Of a DNA stretch of 64,000 bases, positions 1-9,736 are shown piece after piece. Position numbers and translations under genes: made by a program. The stretch is from Arthrobacter sp. FB24. GTDB lineage: Bacteria; Actinomycetota; Actinomycetes; Actinomycetales; Micrococcaceae. The stretch spans positions 2,356,001 through 2,420,000 of the forward strand of contig NC_008541.1 in the NCBI RefSeq assembly GCF_000196235.1, read 5' to 3'. Within the stretch, counting starts at the first letter, position 1; each line of letters opens with the position of its first letter. Below the pieces are notes generated by a model. The model worked only from the letters and a program-made list of their open reading frames with translations, did not search any database and was not told where the DNA came from.

Positions 1-2
1 TG

Positions 3-656
<654 letters not shown>

Positions 657-666
657 GGTTAGACAC

Positions 667-1893
667 ATGACATTCCACACCCTCAACGAACTGATCGCTG
701 ATGGTGTCCGCGGGCGGTACATTCTGGTCAGAAGTGACCTGAATGTGCCGCTCGACGGCTCTGAAGTGACTGACGACGGCCGCATCAAAGCGTCCTTGCC
801 AGTACTGACGAAGCTCACGGACGCCGGTGCCCGCGTGCTGGTCACAGCCCACCTCGGACGCCCCAAGGGCGCCCCGGAGGAAAAATACTCCCTCAAGCCT
901 GCCGCCACGAGGCTGGCCGAGCTGGCTCCCTTCCAGGTCACCCTGGCCGGAGACACCGTCGGTGCCTCGGCAAAGGAGCATGCCGCTGCCTTGCAGGACG
1001 GCGAAGTCCTGGTCCTTGAAAACGTCCGTTTCGATGCCCGTGAGACCAGCAAGGACGACGCCGAGCGCGGCGCCTTCGCGGACGAACTGGTGTCGCTGAC
1101 GGGGGAGAACGGCGCGTTCGTGGATGACGCCTTTGGCGCCGTCCACCGCAAGCACGCAAGCGTGTACGACGTCGCCACCCGGCTCCCGTCGTACCAGGGC
1201 GACCTTGTGCACACCGAAGTGGAGGTGCTCCGCAAGCTCACAACTGAGACCCAGCGGCCCTACGTGGTGGTGCTCGGCGGCTCCAAGGTCTCGGACAAGC
1301 TCGCGGTCATCGATAACCTGATAGGCAAAGCCGACACCATCCTGGTGGGCGGCGGCATGCTGTTCACGTTCCTGGCAGCTGACGGCCACAAGGTCGCCGG
1401 CAGCCTGCTCGAAGAAGACCAGATCCCGGTGGTCCAGGACTACCTGAAGCGCGCGGCGGACGCAGGCACCGAGTTCGTCGTGCCCACGGACGTTGTGGTG
1501 GCTGCCAAGTTTGCCGCTGACGCTGACCACGAGACGGTCAGGGCCGACGCCATCGAAGGCAGCAGCTTCGGCGCGCAGGGCATCGGCCTGGACATCGGAC
1601 CCGAATCGGCGGCGGAATTCGCCAACCGGATCAAGGGCGCCAAGACAGTGTTCTGGAACGGCCCCATGGGCGTCTTCGAATTCGACGCCTTTGCCGGCGG
1701 CACCCGTGCCATTGCGCTGGCCCTCACTGAAGCGGATGCCTTCACCGTGGTCGGCGGCGGTGACTCCGCAGCTGCTGTCCGCACCCTGGGCTTCGCCGAC
1801 GACCAGTTCGGCCACATCTCCACGGGTGGCGGCGCCAGCCTGGAATACCTCGAAGGCAAGGAACTGCCGGGCCTTAGCGTCCTGGACCGCTAG
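667..1893 (+). CDS. pgk: Phosphoglycerate kinase
   Basis: Cytosolic kinase moving phosphate from 1,3-bisphosphoglycerate to ADP; 408 aa, the usual length. The N-terminal domain has the substrate-binding motif RSDLNVPL and TAHLGRPKG; the C-terminal nucleotide domain has LGGSKVSDK, the GPMGVFE segment and the glycine-rich [11 protein letters not shown] chose ATG 667, which gives [10 protein letters not shown]; an in-frame start at 574 would run back into gap. It lies 10 bases after gap and is probably co-transcribed with it. A hairpin follows the stop, before tpiA. Confidence 0.98.
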   Translation: MTFHTLNELIADGVRGRYILVRSDLNVPLDGSEVTDDGRIKASLPVLTKLTDAGARVLVTAHLGRPKGAPEEKYSLKPAATRLAELAPFQVTLAGDTVGASAKEHAAALQDGEVLVLENVRFDARETSKDDAERGAFADELVSLTGENGAFVDDAFGAVHRKHASVYDVATRLPSYQGDLVHTEVEVLRKLTTETQRPYVVVLGGSKVSDKLAVIDNLIGKADTILVGGGMLFTFLAADGHKVAGSLLEEDQIPVVQDYLKRAADAGTEFVVPTDVVVAAKFAADADHETVRADAIEGSSFGAQGIGLDIGPESAAEFANRIKGAKTVFWNGPMGVFEFDAFAGGTRAIALALTEADAFTVVGGGDSAAAVRTLGFADDQFGHISTGGGASLEYLEGKELPGLSVLDR

Positions 1894-1900
1894 ATCCTCC

Positions 1901-1943
1901 AGCCGGCAGGGCACCGCACTGAAAAGTCGGGGCCCTGCCGGCT
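1901..1943 (+). terminator. Hairpin between pgk and tpiA (attenuator or processing site)
   Basis: AGCCGGCAGGGC at 1901-1912 pairs perfectly with GCCCTGCCGGCT at 1932-1943 across a 19-base loop, just after the pgk stop. There is no T-run after it, so it may tune read-through or protect an mRNA end rather than terminate fully. This is inference from the inverted repeat alone. Confidence 0.5.
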
Positions 1944-1973
1944 GTTCACATCACAAGCACTTTTGGAGAACAC

Positions 1974-2789
1974 GTGACTACGTCAACGAATGGCAAGTTC
2001 GACCGCACGCCCCTCATTGCCGGCAACTGGAAGATGAACATGGACCACGTCCAGGGCATCACGCTGCTGCAGAAACTGGCCTGGACCCTGTCCGACGCCA
2101 AGCATGATTACAGCCGGGCCGAGGTAGCTGTCTTCCCGCCTTTCACCGACCTTCGCGGCGTCCAGACCCTCGTCCAGGGCGACGAACTGGAAATCGTTTA
2201 CGGCGGCCAGGACCTTTCGCAGTTCGATTCCGGTGCCTACACGGGTGACATCTCCGGCCAGTTCCTGAACAAGCTGGGCTGCAAGTACGTCCTGGTCGGC
2301 CACAGCGAACGGCGCACCATCCACAACGAGACCGACGAGGTCCTCAACGCCAAAGTGAAGGCCGCCTACCGCCACGGAATCACCACGGTGCTCTGCGTCG
2401 GTGAAGGCCTCGAGATCCGGCAGGCCGGCACGCACGTCCAGCACACCCTTGGCCAGCTCCGTGCCGACGTCGAAGGCCTCAGCGCCGACGAAGCAGCCGA
2501 ACTTGTGGTCGCGTACGAGCCCGTCTGGGCCATCGGCACCGGTGAAGTAGCAGGTCCGGAGGATGCACAGGAGATGTGCGCCGCCATCCGCGCCGAGCTC
2601 ACCACCCTGTTCGGCGACGAGGTTGCCGCCAAGGTCCGTCTGCTTTACGGCGGTTCGGTCAAGGCCAACAATGCGGCCGCCATCCTGAACGAACGCGACG
2701 TCGACGGCGTGTTGGTGGGCGGCGCCAGCCTCGATCCCGCCGAGTTTGCTAATATTGTCAGGTTCGAGAGTCACCTGCTGACGGATTAG
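1974..2789 (+). CDS. tpiA: Triosephosphate isomerase
   Basis: Interconverts dihydroxyacetone phosphate and glyceraldehyde-3-phosphate. The 271-aa TIM barrel shows AGNWKMN (Asn/Lys substrate site), the electrophilic histidine in VGHSERR, the catalytic glutamate in [11 protein letters not shown] and the phosphate-binding LLYGGSVK. The start is GTG 1974, preceded by GGAG about 5 bases upstream. Third gene of the gap-pgk-tpiA-secG cluster, separated from pgk by an 80-base gap that carries a hairpin. Confidence 0.98.
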   Translation: MTTSTNGKFDRTPLIAGNWKMNMDHVQGITLLQKLAWTLSDAKHDYSRAEVAVFPPFTDLRGVQTLVQGDELEIVYGGQDLSQFDSGAYTGDISGQFLNKLGCKYVLVGHSERRTIHNETDEVLNAKVKAAYRHGITTVLCVGEGLEIRQAGTHVQHTLGQLRADVEGLSADEAAELVVAYEPVWAIGTGEVAGPEDAQEMCAAIRAELTTLFGDEVAAKVRLLYGGSVKANNAAAILNERDVDGVLVGGASLDPAEFANIVRFESHLLTD

Positions 2790-2838
2790 TCCGGACACAG
2801 CCTTGACCTCCGCAATCATCAACTTCTGAAAGGCCGTC

Positions 2839-3096
2839 GTGGACGTTCTTCATGTCATTCTGCAGATTCTCCTGGGCATCACCAGCCTCCTGCTGACGCT
2901 GCTCATCCTGCTCCACAAGGGACGGGGCGGCGGTCTGTCGGACATGTTCGGCGGAGGCATGAGCTCGGGCCTCAGCTCGTCCGGTGTGGCGGAGCGCAAC
3001 CTCAACAGGTTCACGGTCATCCTGGGCGTCACCTGGGGAGTCGTCATCATCGCACTCGGCCTGCTGATGCGCTTCTCCGGGGGCGGCGACTCCTAG
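2839..3096 (+). CDS. secG: Preprotein translocase subunit SecG
   Basis: Small integral-membrane subunit of the SecYEG export channel; 85 aa. Two hydrophobic segments are visible (about residues 3-22 and 55-77) with the conserved HKGRGGGLSDMFGG loop between them and a short hydrophilic tail. GTG start at 2839, with an AAAGG-type ribosome site (GAAAGG) about 8 bases before it. secG directly after tpiA is the standard arrangement in actinobacteria and Firmicutes. Confidence 0.95.
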   Translation: MDVLHVILQILLGITSLLLTLLILLHKGRGGGLSDMFGGGMSSGLSSSGVAERNLNRFTVILGVTWGVVIIALGLLMRFSGGGDS

Positions 3097-3172
3097 CAGT
3101 CCGGCCGAAACGTGCCGGGACGGGATTTTCCCCGGAATTTACACGCCCGGTACTAACGGCCCTGCCGTCGTC

Positions 3173-3200
3173 GGGAACTCCGCACTAAACTGTGGCTGTT
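3173..3200 (+). promoter_or_regulatory. Possible SigR-type promoter of rbpA
   Basis: GGGAAC at 3173-3178 is followed after 19 bases by GTT at 3198-3200, close to the SigR consensus GGAAT-N18-GTT known from Streptomyces, where rbpA belongs to the SigR regulon. The spacer is one base long and the -35 differs by one base. A housekeeping-like -10, TAAACT (3186-3191), overlaps it, and TGTTGG-CTT-CCAACA (3197-3211) forms a small inverted repeat at the likely transcript start. Confidence 0.3.
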
Positions 3201-3241
3201 GGCTTCCAACAACCGGTCAGTCGAGTAGCCAGGAGTTCCCG

Positions 3242-3619
3242 ATGGTGCATGCTGCTTCAGGGTTCCGGGGAACCCGTGTGGGGGTGGCCGAAGGGTCAGC
3301 CCCGAAAATTCAGCCTAACGACGTTGTCGGTGAACGCTTGCCGCGTATTCGTGTTTCCTATTGGTGCGCCAAAGGACACGAGACGCGGCCTGTTTTCATT
3401 AAGCTACCCGAGGACCAGATCCCCGTGGTCTGGGACTGCCGCCGCTGCGGAGGGACTGCCTCACGGGACGAGTCCCGCGTCGAGCTGCCGCATCATGCCG
3501 ACGAGGGCTACAAAAGCCACCTTGAGTACGTGAAAGAGCGACGCTCCAGCCAGGACGCCGAAGACGTACTGGCCGGAGCGCTGGAACGGCTACGAGCCCG
3601 CGGGACCTTTACGGACTAG
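3242..3619 (+). CDS. rbpA: RNA polymerase-binding protein RbpA
   Basis: Actinobacteria-specific transcription factor that binds RNA polymerase and the principal sigma factor and stabilises the open complex; 125 aa as expected. The central core carries VSYWCAKGHET and VVWDCRRCGG, giving a CxxxH...CxxC pattern, followed by a basic linker and the C-terminal sigma-interaction helix (YVKERRSSQDAEDVL). ATG 3242 is preceded by the purine-rich CCAGGAG. Its last 30 bases overlap the 3' end of pgl on the other strand, so there is no room for an intergenic terminator. Confidence 0.96.
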   Translation: MVHAASGFRGTRVGVAEGSAPKIQPNDVVGERLPRIRVSYWCAKGHETRPVFIKLPEDQIPVVWDCRRCGGTASRDESRVELPHHADEGYKSHLEYVKERRSSQDAEDVLAGALERLRARGTFTD

Positions 3620-4408
3620 TTGCTCGGGAACCCTTGACGCGGCGTTCTCATCGATCAGCCAGAGCGTCCGTGAGCGGCCCGTAGGTCCCGCCGCGGGGAC
3701 CTGCACGGGGTTTGCACCTGCCAGGGCAAGGCCCACGGCACCTGCCTTGTCCTCGCCCGCAACGACCATCCAGACCTCACTTGCCGTGTTGATCGCCGGC
3801 AAAGTCAGCGAAATCCGTTCGGGCGGCGGTTTCGGCGAATTCCGGACGCCCACAACCGTGAGCTCTTTTTCCCGGATGCCTGCCTGTTCGGGGAAGAGTG
3901 AGGCCACGTGGGCATCCGGGCCCACGCCAAGGAGGACCACGTCGAACCGGGGAAGCGTCCCCGGGTTCTCGGGACGGTCATCGGACATGTCCGCGGCATG
4001 CTCGGCTGCAGCTGCTTCGGCCAGACGGCGTGCATAGTCAGCGGCAGCGTCCTCCGGACTGTCGAAGTGGTCCGTGGAGCCGGGTTCATGCACCCGTTCC
4101 GGGTCCACGGGGATGTGCGACAGCAGCGCTTCATGCGCCTGGAGGGTGTTGCGGTCGCTGTCTGAGCTGGCGACAAAGCGTTCGTCGCCCCACCAGAAGT
4201 TGACCTTGGACCAGTTCACTGCCGGAGCCGCGGCCGAGTCAGCAACCGCCCTGAGGGTTCCGATGCCCACAGTCCCGCCCGTGAGCACCACCGTTGCCTC
4301 ACCGTGTTTGTCCTGAACATCCACGAGTTTGGTGATGAGCCGCGCTGCAATGGCAGCCATCAATACTGATGAGTCAGGGTGGATGCTTACTCTGGGATCA
4401 GCGCTCAC
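3590..4408 (-). CDS. pgl: 6-phosphogluconolactonase
   Basis: Hydrolyses 6-phosphogluconolactone, the second oxidative pentose-phosphate step. It has the family motifs VLTGGTVG near the N-terminus, FWWGDERFV and the GVGPDAHVASLFP segment, placing it in the glucosamine-6-P isomerase/6-PGL fold. I prefer GTG 4408, about 11 bases from the AAGGAG ribosome site; the alternative GTG 4420 sits right on that site. Either start overlaps the end of opcA (stop at 4398). It is the last gene of the tkt-tal-pgi-zwf-opcA-pgl operon and its 3' end is antisense to the last 30 bases of rbpA. Confidence 0.93.
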   Translation of the reverse strand: MSADPRVSIHPDSSVLMAAIAARLITKLVDVQDKHGEATVVLTGGTVGIGTLRAVADSAAAPAVNWSKVNFWWGDERFVASSDSDRNTLQAHEALLSHIPVDPERVHEPGSTDHFDSPEDAAADYARRLAEAAAAEHAADMSDDRPENPGTLPRFDVVLLGVGPDAHVASLFPEQAGIREKELTVVGVRNSPKPPPERISLTLPAINTASEVWMVVAGEDKAGAVGLALAGANPVQVPAAGPTGRSRTLWLIDENAASRVPEQLVRKGPAGS

Positions 4409-5339
4409 TGGGACGGACACTCCTTAGATTTGTACGGGGCAGTCCAATAGTAATCACTTCGCCGAAGACTTCGTCGGGATCCAGCCGCCGCAGTTCTTCG
4501 GCGAGGCAGTCCCTGAGGCTGCGGCGCGGCAGCGAGATGCGCTGGGCGGGCTGGCCCGGCTGCGTCAGTTCAGCCACGGACAGTCCCGGACGGAACAGCT
4601 GGACGTCGCCGCTGGCGCGGCTCAGCCGGACGCGCCGGATGCCGGTCCCGGCGGGATCTGCCACGATGGTCACCGGGGCATCGAGGGCCAGTGTCAGCCA
4701 CGCTGCAAGAAGGAGGGTGCTGGGGGAGTCCGAGGCGCCTTCCACGGCGACGGCCGTGACAGGCGACGAGTCGACCTGGTCCAGGACAGCGGCCAGCTGG
4801 ATCCGCCAGTTGGTGAGGCGGGTCCAGGCGAGGTCGGTGTCGCCGGCCTTGTACGTATTCCGGATGTTGTCCAGTGCCTTCTGCGGGTCCTCCTCGTTGG
4901 CGGAGTCGGTGATGCGGCGGTGCGCTATGCGTCCGATGGAGGTCTCACAGGCGCTCTTGGGCGCACCGTGCGGCCACCAGGCCACAATCGGAGCGTCGGG
5001 GAGCAGGAGGGCGGCAACGAGCGACTCGCTTTCCTCGGCGAGCTCACCGTAGCCGCGGAGTACGATCACTTCGGACGCGCCGGCGTCGCCGCCCACGCGG
5101 ATCTGGGCGTCCAGCCGCGTGGGGGCCTGGGCACCGGCATCGGCGAGGACGATGATCCGGCAGGGGTGTTCCCGGCTGGCTTCGTTGGCCGCTTCAATGG
5201 CCTCTTCTTCCAGCCCGGACTTGGTGACCACCACGAGGGTGAGCACCCGTCCGAGGGCGATCACGCCGCCCTGCTCGCGCAGGGACATAATCTTCTTGGA
5301 GACCTTCGAGGTTGTTGTGTCGGGAAGATCTACGATCAT
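4398..5339 (-). CDS. opcA: Glucose-6-phosphate dehydrogenase assembly protein OpcA
   Basis: Actinobacterial and cyanobacterial protein that activates or helps assemble glucose-6-phosphate dehydrogenase; 313 aa. N-terminal MIVDLPDTTTSKVSKKI, the GRVLTLVVV strand and the APIVAWWPHGAP motif are typical of OpcA. Its ATG overlaps the zwf stop (ATGA, 5336-5339), indicating translational coupling with the enzyme it serves, and its own end overlaps the start of pgl. Confidence 0.95.
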   Translation of the reverse strand: MIVDLPDTTTSKVSKKIMSLREQGGVIALGRVLTLVVVTKSGLEEEAIEAANEASREHPCRIIVLADAGAQAPTRLDAQIRVGGDAGASEVIVLRGYGELAEESESLVAALLLPDAPIVAWWPHGAPKSACETSIGRIAHRRITDSANEEDPQKALDNIRNTYKAGDTDLAWTRLTNWRIQLAAVLDQVDSSPVTAVAVEGASDSPSTLLLAAWLTLALDAPVTIVADPAGTGIRRVRLSRASGDVQLFRPGLSVAELTQPGQPAQRISLPRRSLRDCLAEELRRLDPDEVFGEVITIGLPRTNLRSVRPSER

Positions 5340-6898
5340 GGCCTTCTCCAGGTTCGTCCATCGCGGGCAAGCAGCTCGTCCGCCGAGGCGGGGCCCCAGC
5401 TTCCGGGGGCGTAGGGCTCAGGTTGTTCGCCCAAACTTGCCCAGTACTCTTCAAAGGGATCCAGGATCTTCCAGGACAGTTCCACCTCCTGGTGCCGCGG
5501 GAACAGCGGCGGTTCGCCCAGCAGGACGTCCAGGATGAGCCGCTCATAGGCTTCGGGGCTGGACTCGGTGAACGAGTGCCCGTAGCCGAAGTCCATCGTG
5601 ACGTCGCGGACTTCCATCTGCGTCCCCGGAACCTTCGAACCGAAGCGGATCGTGGCGCCCTCGTCAGGCTGCACGCGGATCACCACGGCGTTCTGGCCGA
5701 AGTCGTCCTCGCCGTGATCGCGGAACAACAGGTTGGGGGCGCGCTTGAAGACAACTGCGATTTCCGTCACGCGGCGTCCCAGCCGCTTGCCGGCACGCAG
5801 GTAGAACGGCACACCGGACCAGCGCCGGGTGTGGATATCCACCCGGATGGCGGCGTAGGTTTCCGTGGTGGAGTCGGCAGGGATGCCTTCCTCCTCCAGG
5901 TACCCAAGAACCTGCTCGCCGCCCTGCCAGCCGCCGGCGAACTGACCGCGCGCTGAATGGGTGGAGAGATCGTCCGGGAGCTTTACCGCAGCCAGAACCT
6001 TTTCCTTTTCGGCACGGAGGTCATCGGCGTTGAAGGAAATGGGTTCCTCCATGGCCGTCAGCGCCAGGAGCTGCAGCAGGTGATTCTGGATGACGTCGCG
6101 GGCCGCGCCCACGCCGTCGTAGTAGCCTGCCCGGCCGCCGGTCCCGATGTCCTCGGCCATGGTGATCTGGACGTGGTCGACATAGTTCGCGTTCCAGAGC
6201 GGTTCGAACAACTGGTTCGCGAAACGCAGCGCCAGGATGTTCTGGACCGTTTCCTTGCCCAGGTAGTGGTCGATCCGGAACACAGCATCCGGCGGGAACA
6301 CCGACTCCACGATGTCATTAAGCTGCCGGGCGGACTCGAGGTCGTGCCCGAACGGCTTCTCGATGACCACACGGCGCCACTTGTCACCCTCAGCCTGGGC
6401 CAGGCCGTGCTTCGACAGCTGGCGGCAGACCTGTTCAAACGCCTTCGGCGGAATCGACAGGTAAAACGCGTGGTTCCCGCGCGTACCCCGCTGCTCGTCC
6501 AGTTCATCGATCGTGTCACCGAGCCGCTCAAAGGCGTCGTCGTCGTCGAACTCTCCCTGGACAAAACGGATGCCCTCGGACAGCTGATTCCACACTGCCT
6601 CGTCAAACGGGGTCCGGGCGTAGGCCTTGACGGACTCCTTGACCTCGGCGGCGAAATCCTCGTTTTCCCACTGCCGCCGGGCGAAGCCCACCAGGGCAAA
6701 GCTCGGCGGCAGCAGGCCCCGGTTGGCCAGGTCGTAGACGGCAGGCATGAGCTTCTTGCGGGCAAGGTCGCCGGTCACTCCAAAGAGGACCAGCGAGGAG
6801 GGGCCGGCGATGCGGTTTAGCCGGCGGTCCCGGGGATCCCGCAACGGGTTGCGGCCCCGCCCGGCTGACTTCCTGCTGCCGTTTTCAGTTTCTGGCAT
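5336..6898 (-). CDS. zwf: Glucose-6-phosphate 1-dehydrogenase
   Basis: First enzyme of the oxidative pentose-phosphate pathway, making 6-phosphogluconolactone and NADPH; 520 aa. The N-terminal Rossmann motif is LFGVTGDLARKKL (about residues 38-50), and the active-site signature RIDHYLGKETVQN is present, with the catalytic histidine in it. The substrate-binding region with YFRAGKRL-like residues (FYLRAGKRLGRR) lies in the C-terminal half. It is coupled to opcA by a 4-base overlap and follows pgi by 15 bases. Confidence 0.98.
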   Translation of the reverse strand: MPETENGSRKSAGRGRNPLRDPRDRRLNRIAGPSSLVLFGVTGDLARKKLMPAVYDLANRGLLPPSFALVGFARRQWENEDFAAEVKESVKAYARTPFDEAVWNQLSEGIRFVQGEFDDDDAFERLGDTIDELDEQRGTRGNHAFYLSIPPKAFEQVCRQLSKHGLAQAEGDKWRRVVIEKPFGHDLESARQLNDIVESVFPPDAVFRIDHYLGKETVQNILALRFANQLFEPLWNANYVDHVQITMAEDIGTGGRAGYYDGVGAARDVIQNHLLQLLALTAMEEPISFNADDLRAEKEKVLAAVKLPDDLSTHSARGQFAGGWQGGEQVLGYLEEEGIPADSTTETYAAIRVDIHTRRWSGVPFYLRAGKRLGRRVTEIAVVFKRAPNLLFRDHGEDDFGQNAVVIRVQPDEGATIRFGSKVPGTQMEVRDVTMDFGYGHSFTESSPEAYERLILDVLLGEPPLFPRHQEVELSWKILDPFEEYWASLGEQPEPYAPGSWGPASADELLARDGRTWRRP

Positions 6899-6913
6899 GG
6901 TTGGTTCGGTGCC

Positions 6914-8551
6914 TTAGCTTTCAGTGTGGGATGCTGCCTGGCCGGCAAGCTCTGAAACGATATCCTGCAGCTGCTTGACGCCTGAGGCGCGGTCAGTGAG
7001 GTGCAGGCGGAGGACCGGACGTCCGTGGTCGCTGAGAACCTGGGCGTCACCGGCGGCCTGCGCCGAGATCAGCTCACCGAACGTGAACGGCCGCTCCGGG
7101 ATAGACAGATCCGTTGCGGACTCGGCAGTGACCTGCAGGAACACGCCGATGGCGGGTCCGCCCTTGTGGAACTGGCCAGTGGAGTGCAGGAACCGCGGGC
7201 CCCAGCCGAACGTCACAGGACGTCCGCTGACTGCTGCGAGCTGGTCGCGGACACCTTCAAACGGAGCATATGCCAGCCGGTCGAAGTAGGCCTGGACGCT
7301 GAGGTAGCTGTCGTCGGCGAGCTGGGCGAGCAACGCGGACACTGCGGCAGACGCCGTCGAGGCATCTCCCAGCCAGTCGCCGCCGCGGACCTCAATGGCG
7401 CCGTCAACGAAGTTGGCGGGAGTCGGTTCCGGCTGCGCGTCCAGCAGGCCGCGTGCGGCCACCTTGGCGGCTTCGACGTCGGGCTGGTCAAACGGGTTGA
7501 TGCCCAGCAGGCGCCCCGCAACGGCCGTCGCGAATTCCCACACCATCATCTGCGTTGCCAGGCCCCCGGCGATGGCAACCTCGTTATCACCGAGCTGGAC
7601 GTCGTCGGCGTCGGCAGCAACCAGACGCACCACCAGGATGTCGGCAGCGCCGGAGGTGACCTCCGGAGCTGACGGACCGGCGACGACCGGCAGGACTCCG
7701 GTGCCGAGCTTGCCGGTGGATTCGGCGATGAGCTGTTCGGCCCAGTCGGCGAAACCGACAATGCCGGACCCGTCTTCCGCGATGACGATCTTGTTGCGCA
7801 GCGGGTTGGTGCCGCCCAGCGCGGTCCCCAGGGCGAGGCCGATGTTTTCGGGGGCGTCCTCGTTGAGGATCTCGGCTGCTTCTTCGGCCTCGTCCAGGAA
7901 CGCCTGGATGTCCACGCCGGCCAGCCCGCAGGGGACCAGTCCGAAAGCGGTCAGTGCCGAGAAGCGTCCGCCGACGTTGGGGTCGGCGTTGAAGACGGCG
8001 CGGTAGCCGGCCTCACGTGATGCCTTGTCCAGCGGCGAACCCGGGTCAGTGACGATGACGATGCGGCTCTTCGCGTCAACGCCGGCATCGGTGAAGGCCT
8101 GCTCGAAGATCCTCCGCTGGGAATCCGTTTCGACGGTGGAGCCGGACTTGGACGAAACGACAATGGCAGTTTCGGCAAGGCGGTCCACAAGGGCAGCACT
8201 GACCTGTTCGGGGTCGGTGCTGTCAAGCACAGTCAGCTCGACGCCAGCGGTGCCCGCAATGACTTCAGGCGCCAGCGAGGATCCGCCCATGCCGCAGAGG
8301 ACAATGCGCGTGACACCCTCGGCCTTCAGTGCGTCGCGGAGTTCCAGGATGTCACTGACCAGAGGCTGCGAGACGGTGGCCGCCTCGACCCAGCCCAGCC
8401 GGACAGCGGATTCCTGTTCGGCGTCCGGACCCCACAAGGTGTGGTCCTTCGCGAAAATCCTGGTGGCGATGCGGTCTTCCAGCAGCGCGGGGAGGTGCTG
8501 CTCAAGTGCCTCACGGGCTGCGCCGGTGGCGTCGTAGCTGAGTGTGCTCAT
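6914..8551 (-). CDS. pgi: Glucose-6-phosphate isomerase
   Basis: Interconverts glucose-6-phosphate and fructose-6-phosphate; 545 aa with two SIS-type sugar-phosphate domains. The first SIS motif GMGGSSLAPEV lies near residue 92, followed by the phosphate-binding SSKSGSTVET. The sequence belongs to the shorter actinobacterial/cyanobacterial branch rather than the E. coli-type enzyme. It sits 6 bases after tal, so glucose-6-phosphate recycling is co-expressed with the non-oxidative pentose-phosphate enzymes. Confidence 0.95.
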   Translation of the reverse strand: MSTLSYDATGAAREALEQHLPALLEDRIATRIFAKDHTLWGPDAEQESAVRLGWVEAATVSQPLVSDILELRDALKAEGVTRIVLCGMGGSSLAPEVIAGTAGVELTVLDSTDPEQVSAALVDRLAETAIVVSSKSGSTVETDSQRRIFEQAFTDAGVDAKSRIVIVTDPGSPLDKASREAGYRAVFNADPNVGGRFSALTAFGLVPCGLAGVDIQAFLDEAEEAAEILNEDAPENIGLALGTALGGTNPLRNKIVIAEDGSGIVGFADWAEQLIAESTGKLGTGVLPVVAGPSAPEVTSGAADILVVRLVAADADDVQLGDNEVAIAGGLATQMMVWEFATAVAGRLLGINPFDQPDVEAAKVAARGLLDAQPEPTPANFVDGAIEVRGGDWLGDASTASAAVSALLAQLADDSYLSVQAYFDRLAYAPFEGVRDQLAAVSGRPVTFGWGPRFLHSTGQFHKGGPAIGVFLQVTAESATDLSIPERPFTFGELISAQAAGDAQVLSDHGRPVLRLHLTDRASGVKQLQDIVSELAGQAASHTES

Positions 8552-8557
8552 GATGGG

Positions 8558-9673
8558 TTAGGAAGCCTTCCGTGCAGAGGCCAGGGCGCCTTCGACGTCA
8601 CCCAGCAGTTCCTTCCAGCTGGCCACGAACTTATCCAGGCCCTCGGACTCAAGCAGTGCCACGACGTCGTTGTAGGAAATCCCCAGCGCGTCGAGGGCGT
8701 TCAGCGTCGCGTTCGCGTCGTCGTAACCGCGGGTGACGGTGTCGCCCGTGACCACACCGTGGTCGAACGTGGCGTCGAGGGTCTTCTCCGGCATGGTGTT
8801 GACCACGCCGGGTGCGACGAGTTCGGTGACGTAGAGGGTGTCCGGGTAGGACGGGTCCTTCACGCCGGTCGAGGCCCACAGCGGGCGCTGCGGGAGGGCG
8901 CCGGCTTCGGCGAGCAGTGCCCAGCGTTCGGTGGAGAAGAGCTCCTCGTACACCTGGTATGCCAGGCGGGCGTTGGCCAGGCCGGCTTTGCCCTTGAGTG
9001 CCTTGGCTTCGTCGGTGCCGATGGCGTCGAGGCGCTTGTCGATTTCGGCGTCGACGCGCGAGACGAAGAAGGAGGCGACAGAGTGGATCTTGGAGAGGTC
9101 GTGGCCGTTGCCCTTGGCCTGTTCCAGGCCGGACTGGAAGGCGTTGATCACGGCGCGGTAGCGTTCCAGCGAGAAGATCAGGGTCACATTGACGCTGATG
9201 CCCTCGGCCAGGGTGGCCGTGATGGCTTCGAGGCCCTCGAGGGTTGCCGGGATCTTGATCAGGACGTTGTCCTTGTTGACCTTCTTGTACAGGTGCTTGG
9301 CTTCGGCGATGGTGCCCGCGGTGTCCCAGGCGAGGCGGGGATCCACTTCGATGGACACGCGGCCGTCAACACCCCTGGTTGCGGCGGCGACGGGGGCGAA
9401 CAGGTCGCAGGCGTCGGCGACGTCAGTCGTGGTGATTTCGAAGACGGTCTCTTCGACGGTGGAGCCGGCTGCTGCCTGCTCAGCAATGGTGGCGTCATAG
9501 TCCGTGCCGGAGGTGATGGCGGCGTGGAAGATGGACGGGTTGGTGGTGACACCAACGACATTCTTCTCTTCGATGAGCTTGCGCAGGGTGCCGGTCTGCA
9601 GGCGGCCGCGGGAGAGGTCGTCGAGCCAGATCGAGACGCCGGCGTCCGAGAGCTGCTGGGTGGGGGTAGTCAT
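8558..9673 (-). CDS. tal: Transaldolase
   Basis: Moves a dihydroxyacetone unit between sedoheptulose-7-phosphate and glyceraldehyde-3-phosphate; 371 aa, the long class typical of actinobacteria. It shows the strand-1 motif WLDDLSR, the GVTTNPSIF signature and the Schiff-base lysine in NVLIKIPAT (near residue 140). ATG 9673. Between it and tkt is a short gap carrying a strong hairpin, so relative expression of the two could be adjusted there. Confidence 0.97.
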   Translation of the reverse strand: MTTPTQQLSDAGVSIWLDDLSRGRLQTGTLRKLIEEKNVVGVTTNPSIFHAAITSGTDYDATIAEQAAAGSTVEETVFEITTTDVADACDLFAPVAAATRGVDGRVSIEVDPRLAWDTAGTIAEAKHLYKKVNKDNVLIKIPATLEGLEAITATLAEGISVNVTLIFSLERYRAVINAFQSGLEQAKGNGHDLSKIHSVASFFVSRVDAEIDKRLDAIGTDEAKALKGKAGLANARLAYQVYEELFSTERWALLAEAGALPQRPLWASTGVKDPSYPDTLYVTELVAPGVVNTMPEKTLDATFDHGVVTGDTVTRGYDDANATLNALDALGISYNDVVALLESEGLDKFVASWKELLGDVEGALASARKAS

Positions 9674-9695
9674 GTCATAACTCCTGGAAATCAGG

Positions 9696-9725
9696 GGTTC
9701 CGGGGGCGCAACGTCCCCCGGAACC
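9696..9725 (-). terminator. Intra-operon hairpin between tkt and tal
   Basis: GGTTCCGGGGG (9696-9706) and CCCCCGGAACC (9715-9725) form a perfect 11-bp stem with an 8-base loop in the 63-base gap between the tkt stop and tal start. No U-tract follows on the minus strand, so partial termination or mRNA stabilisation is more likely than full termination. Confidence 0.5.
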
Positions 9726-9736
9726 GTGGTTGTTAA

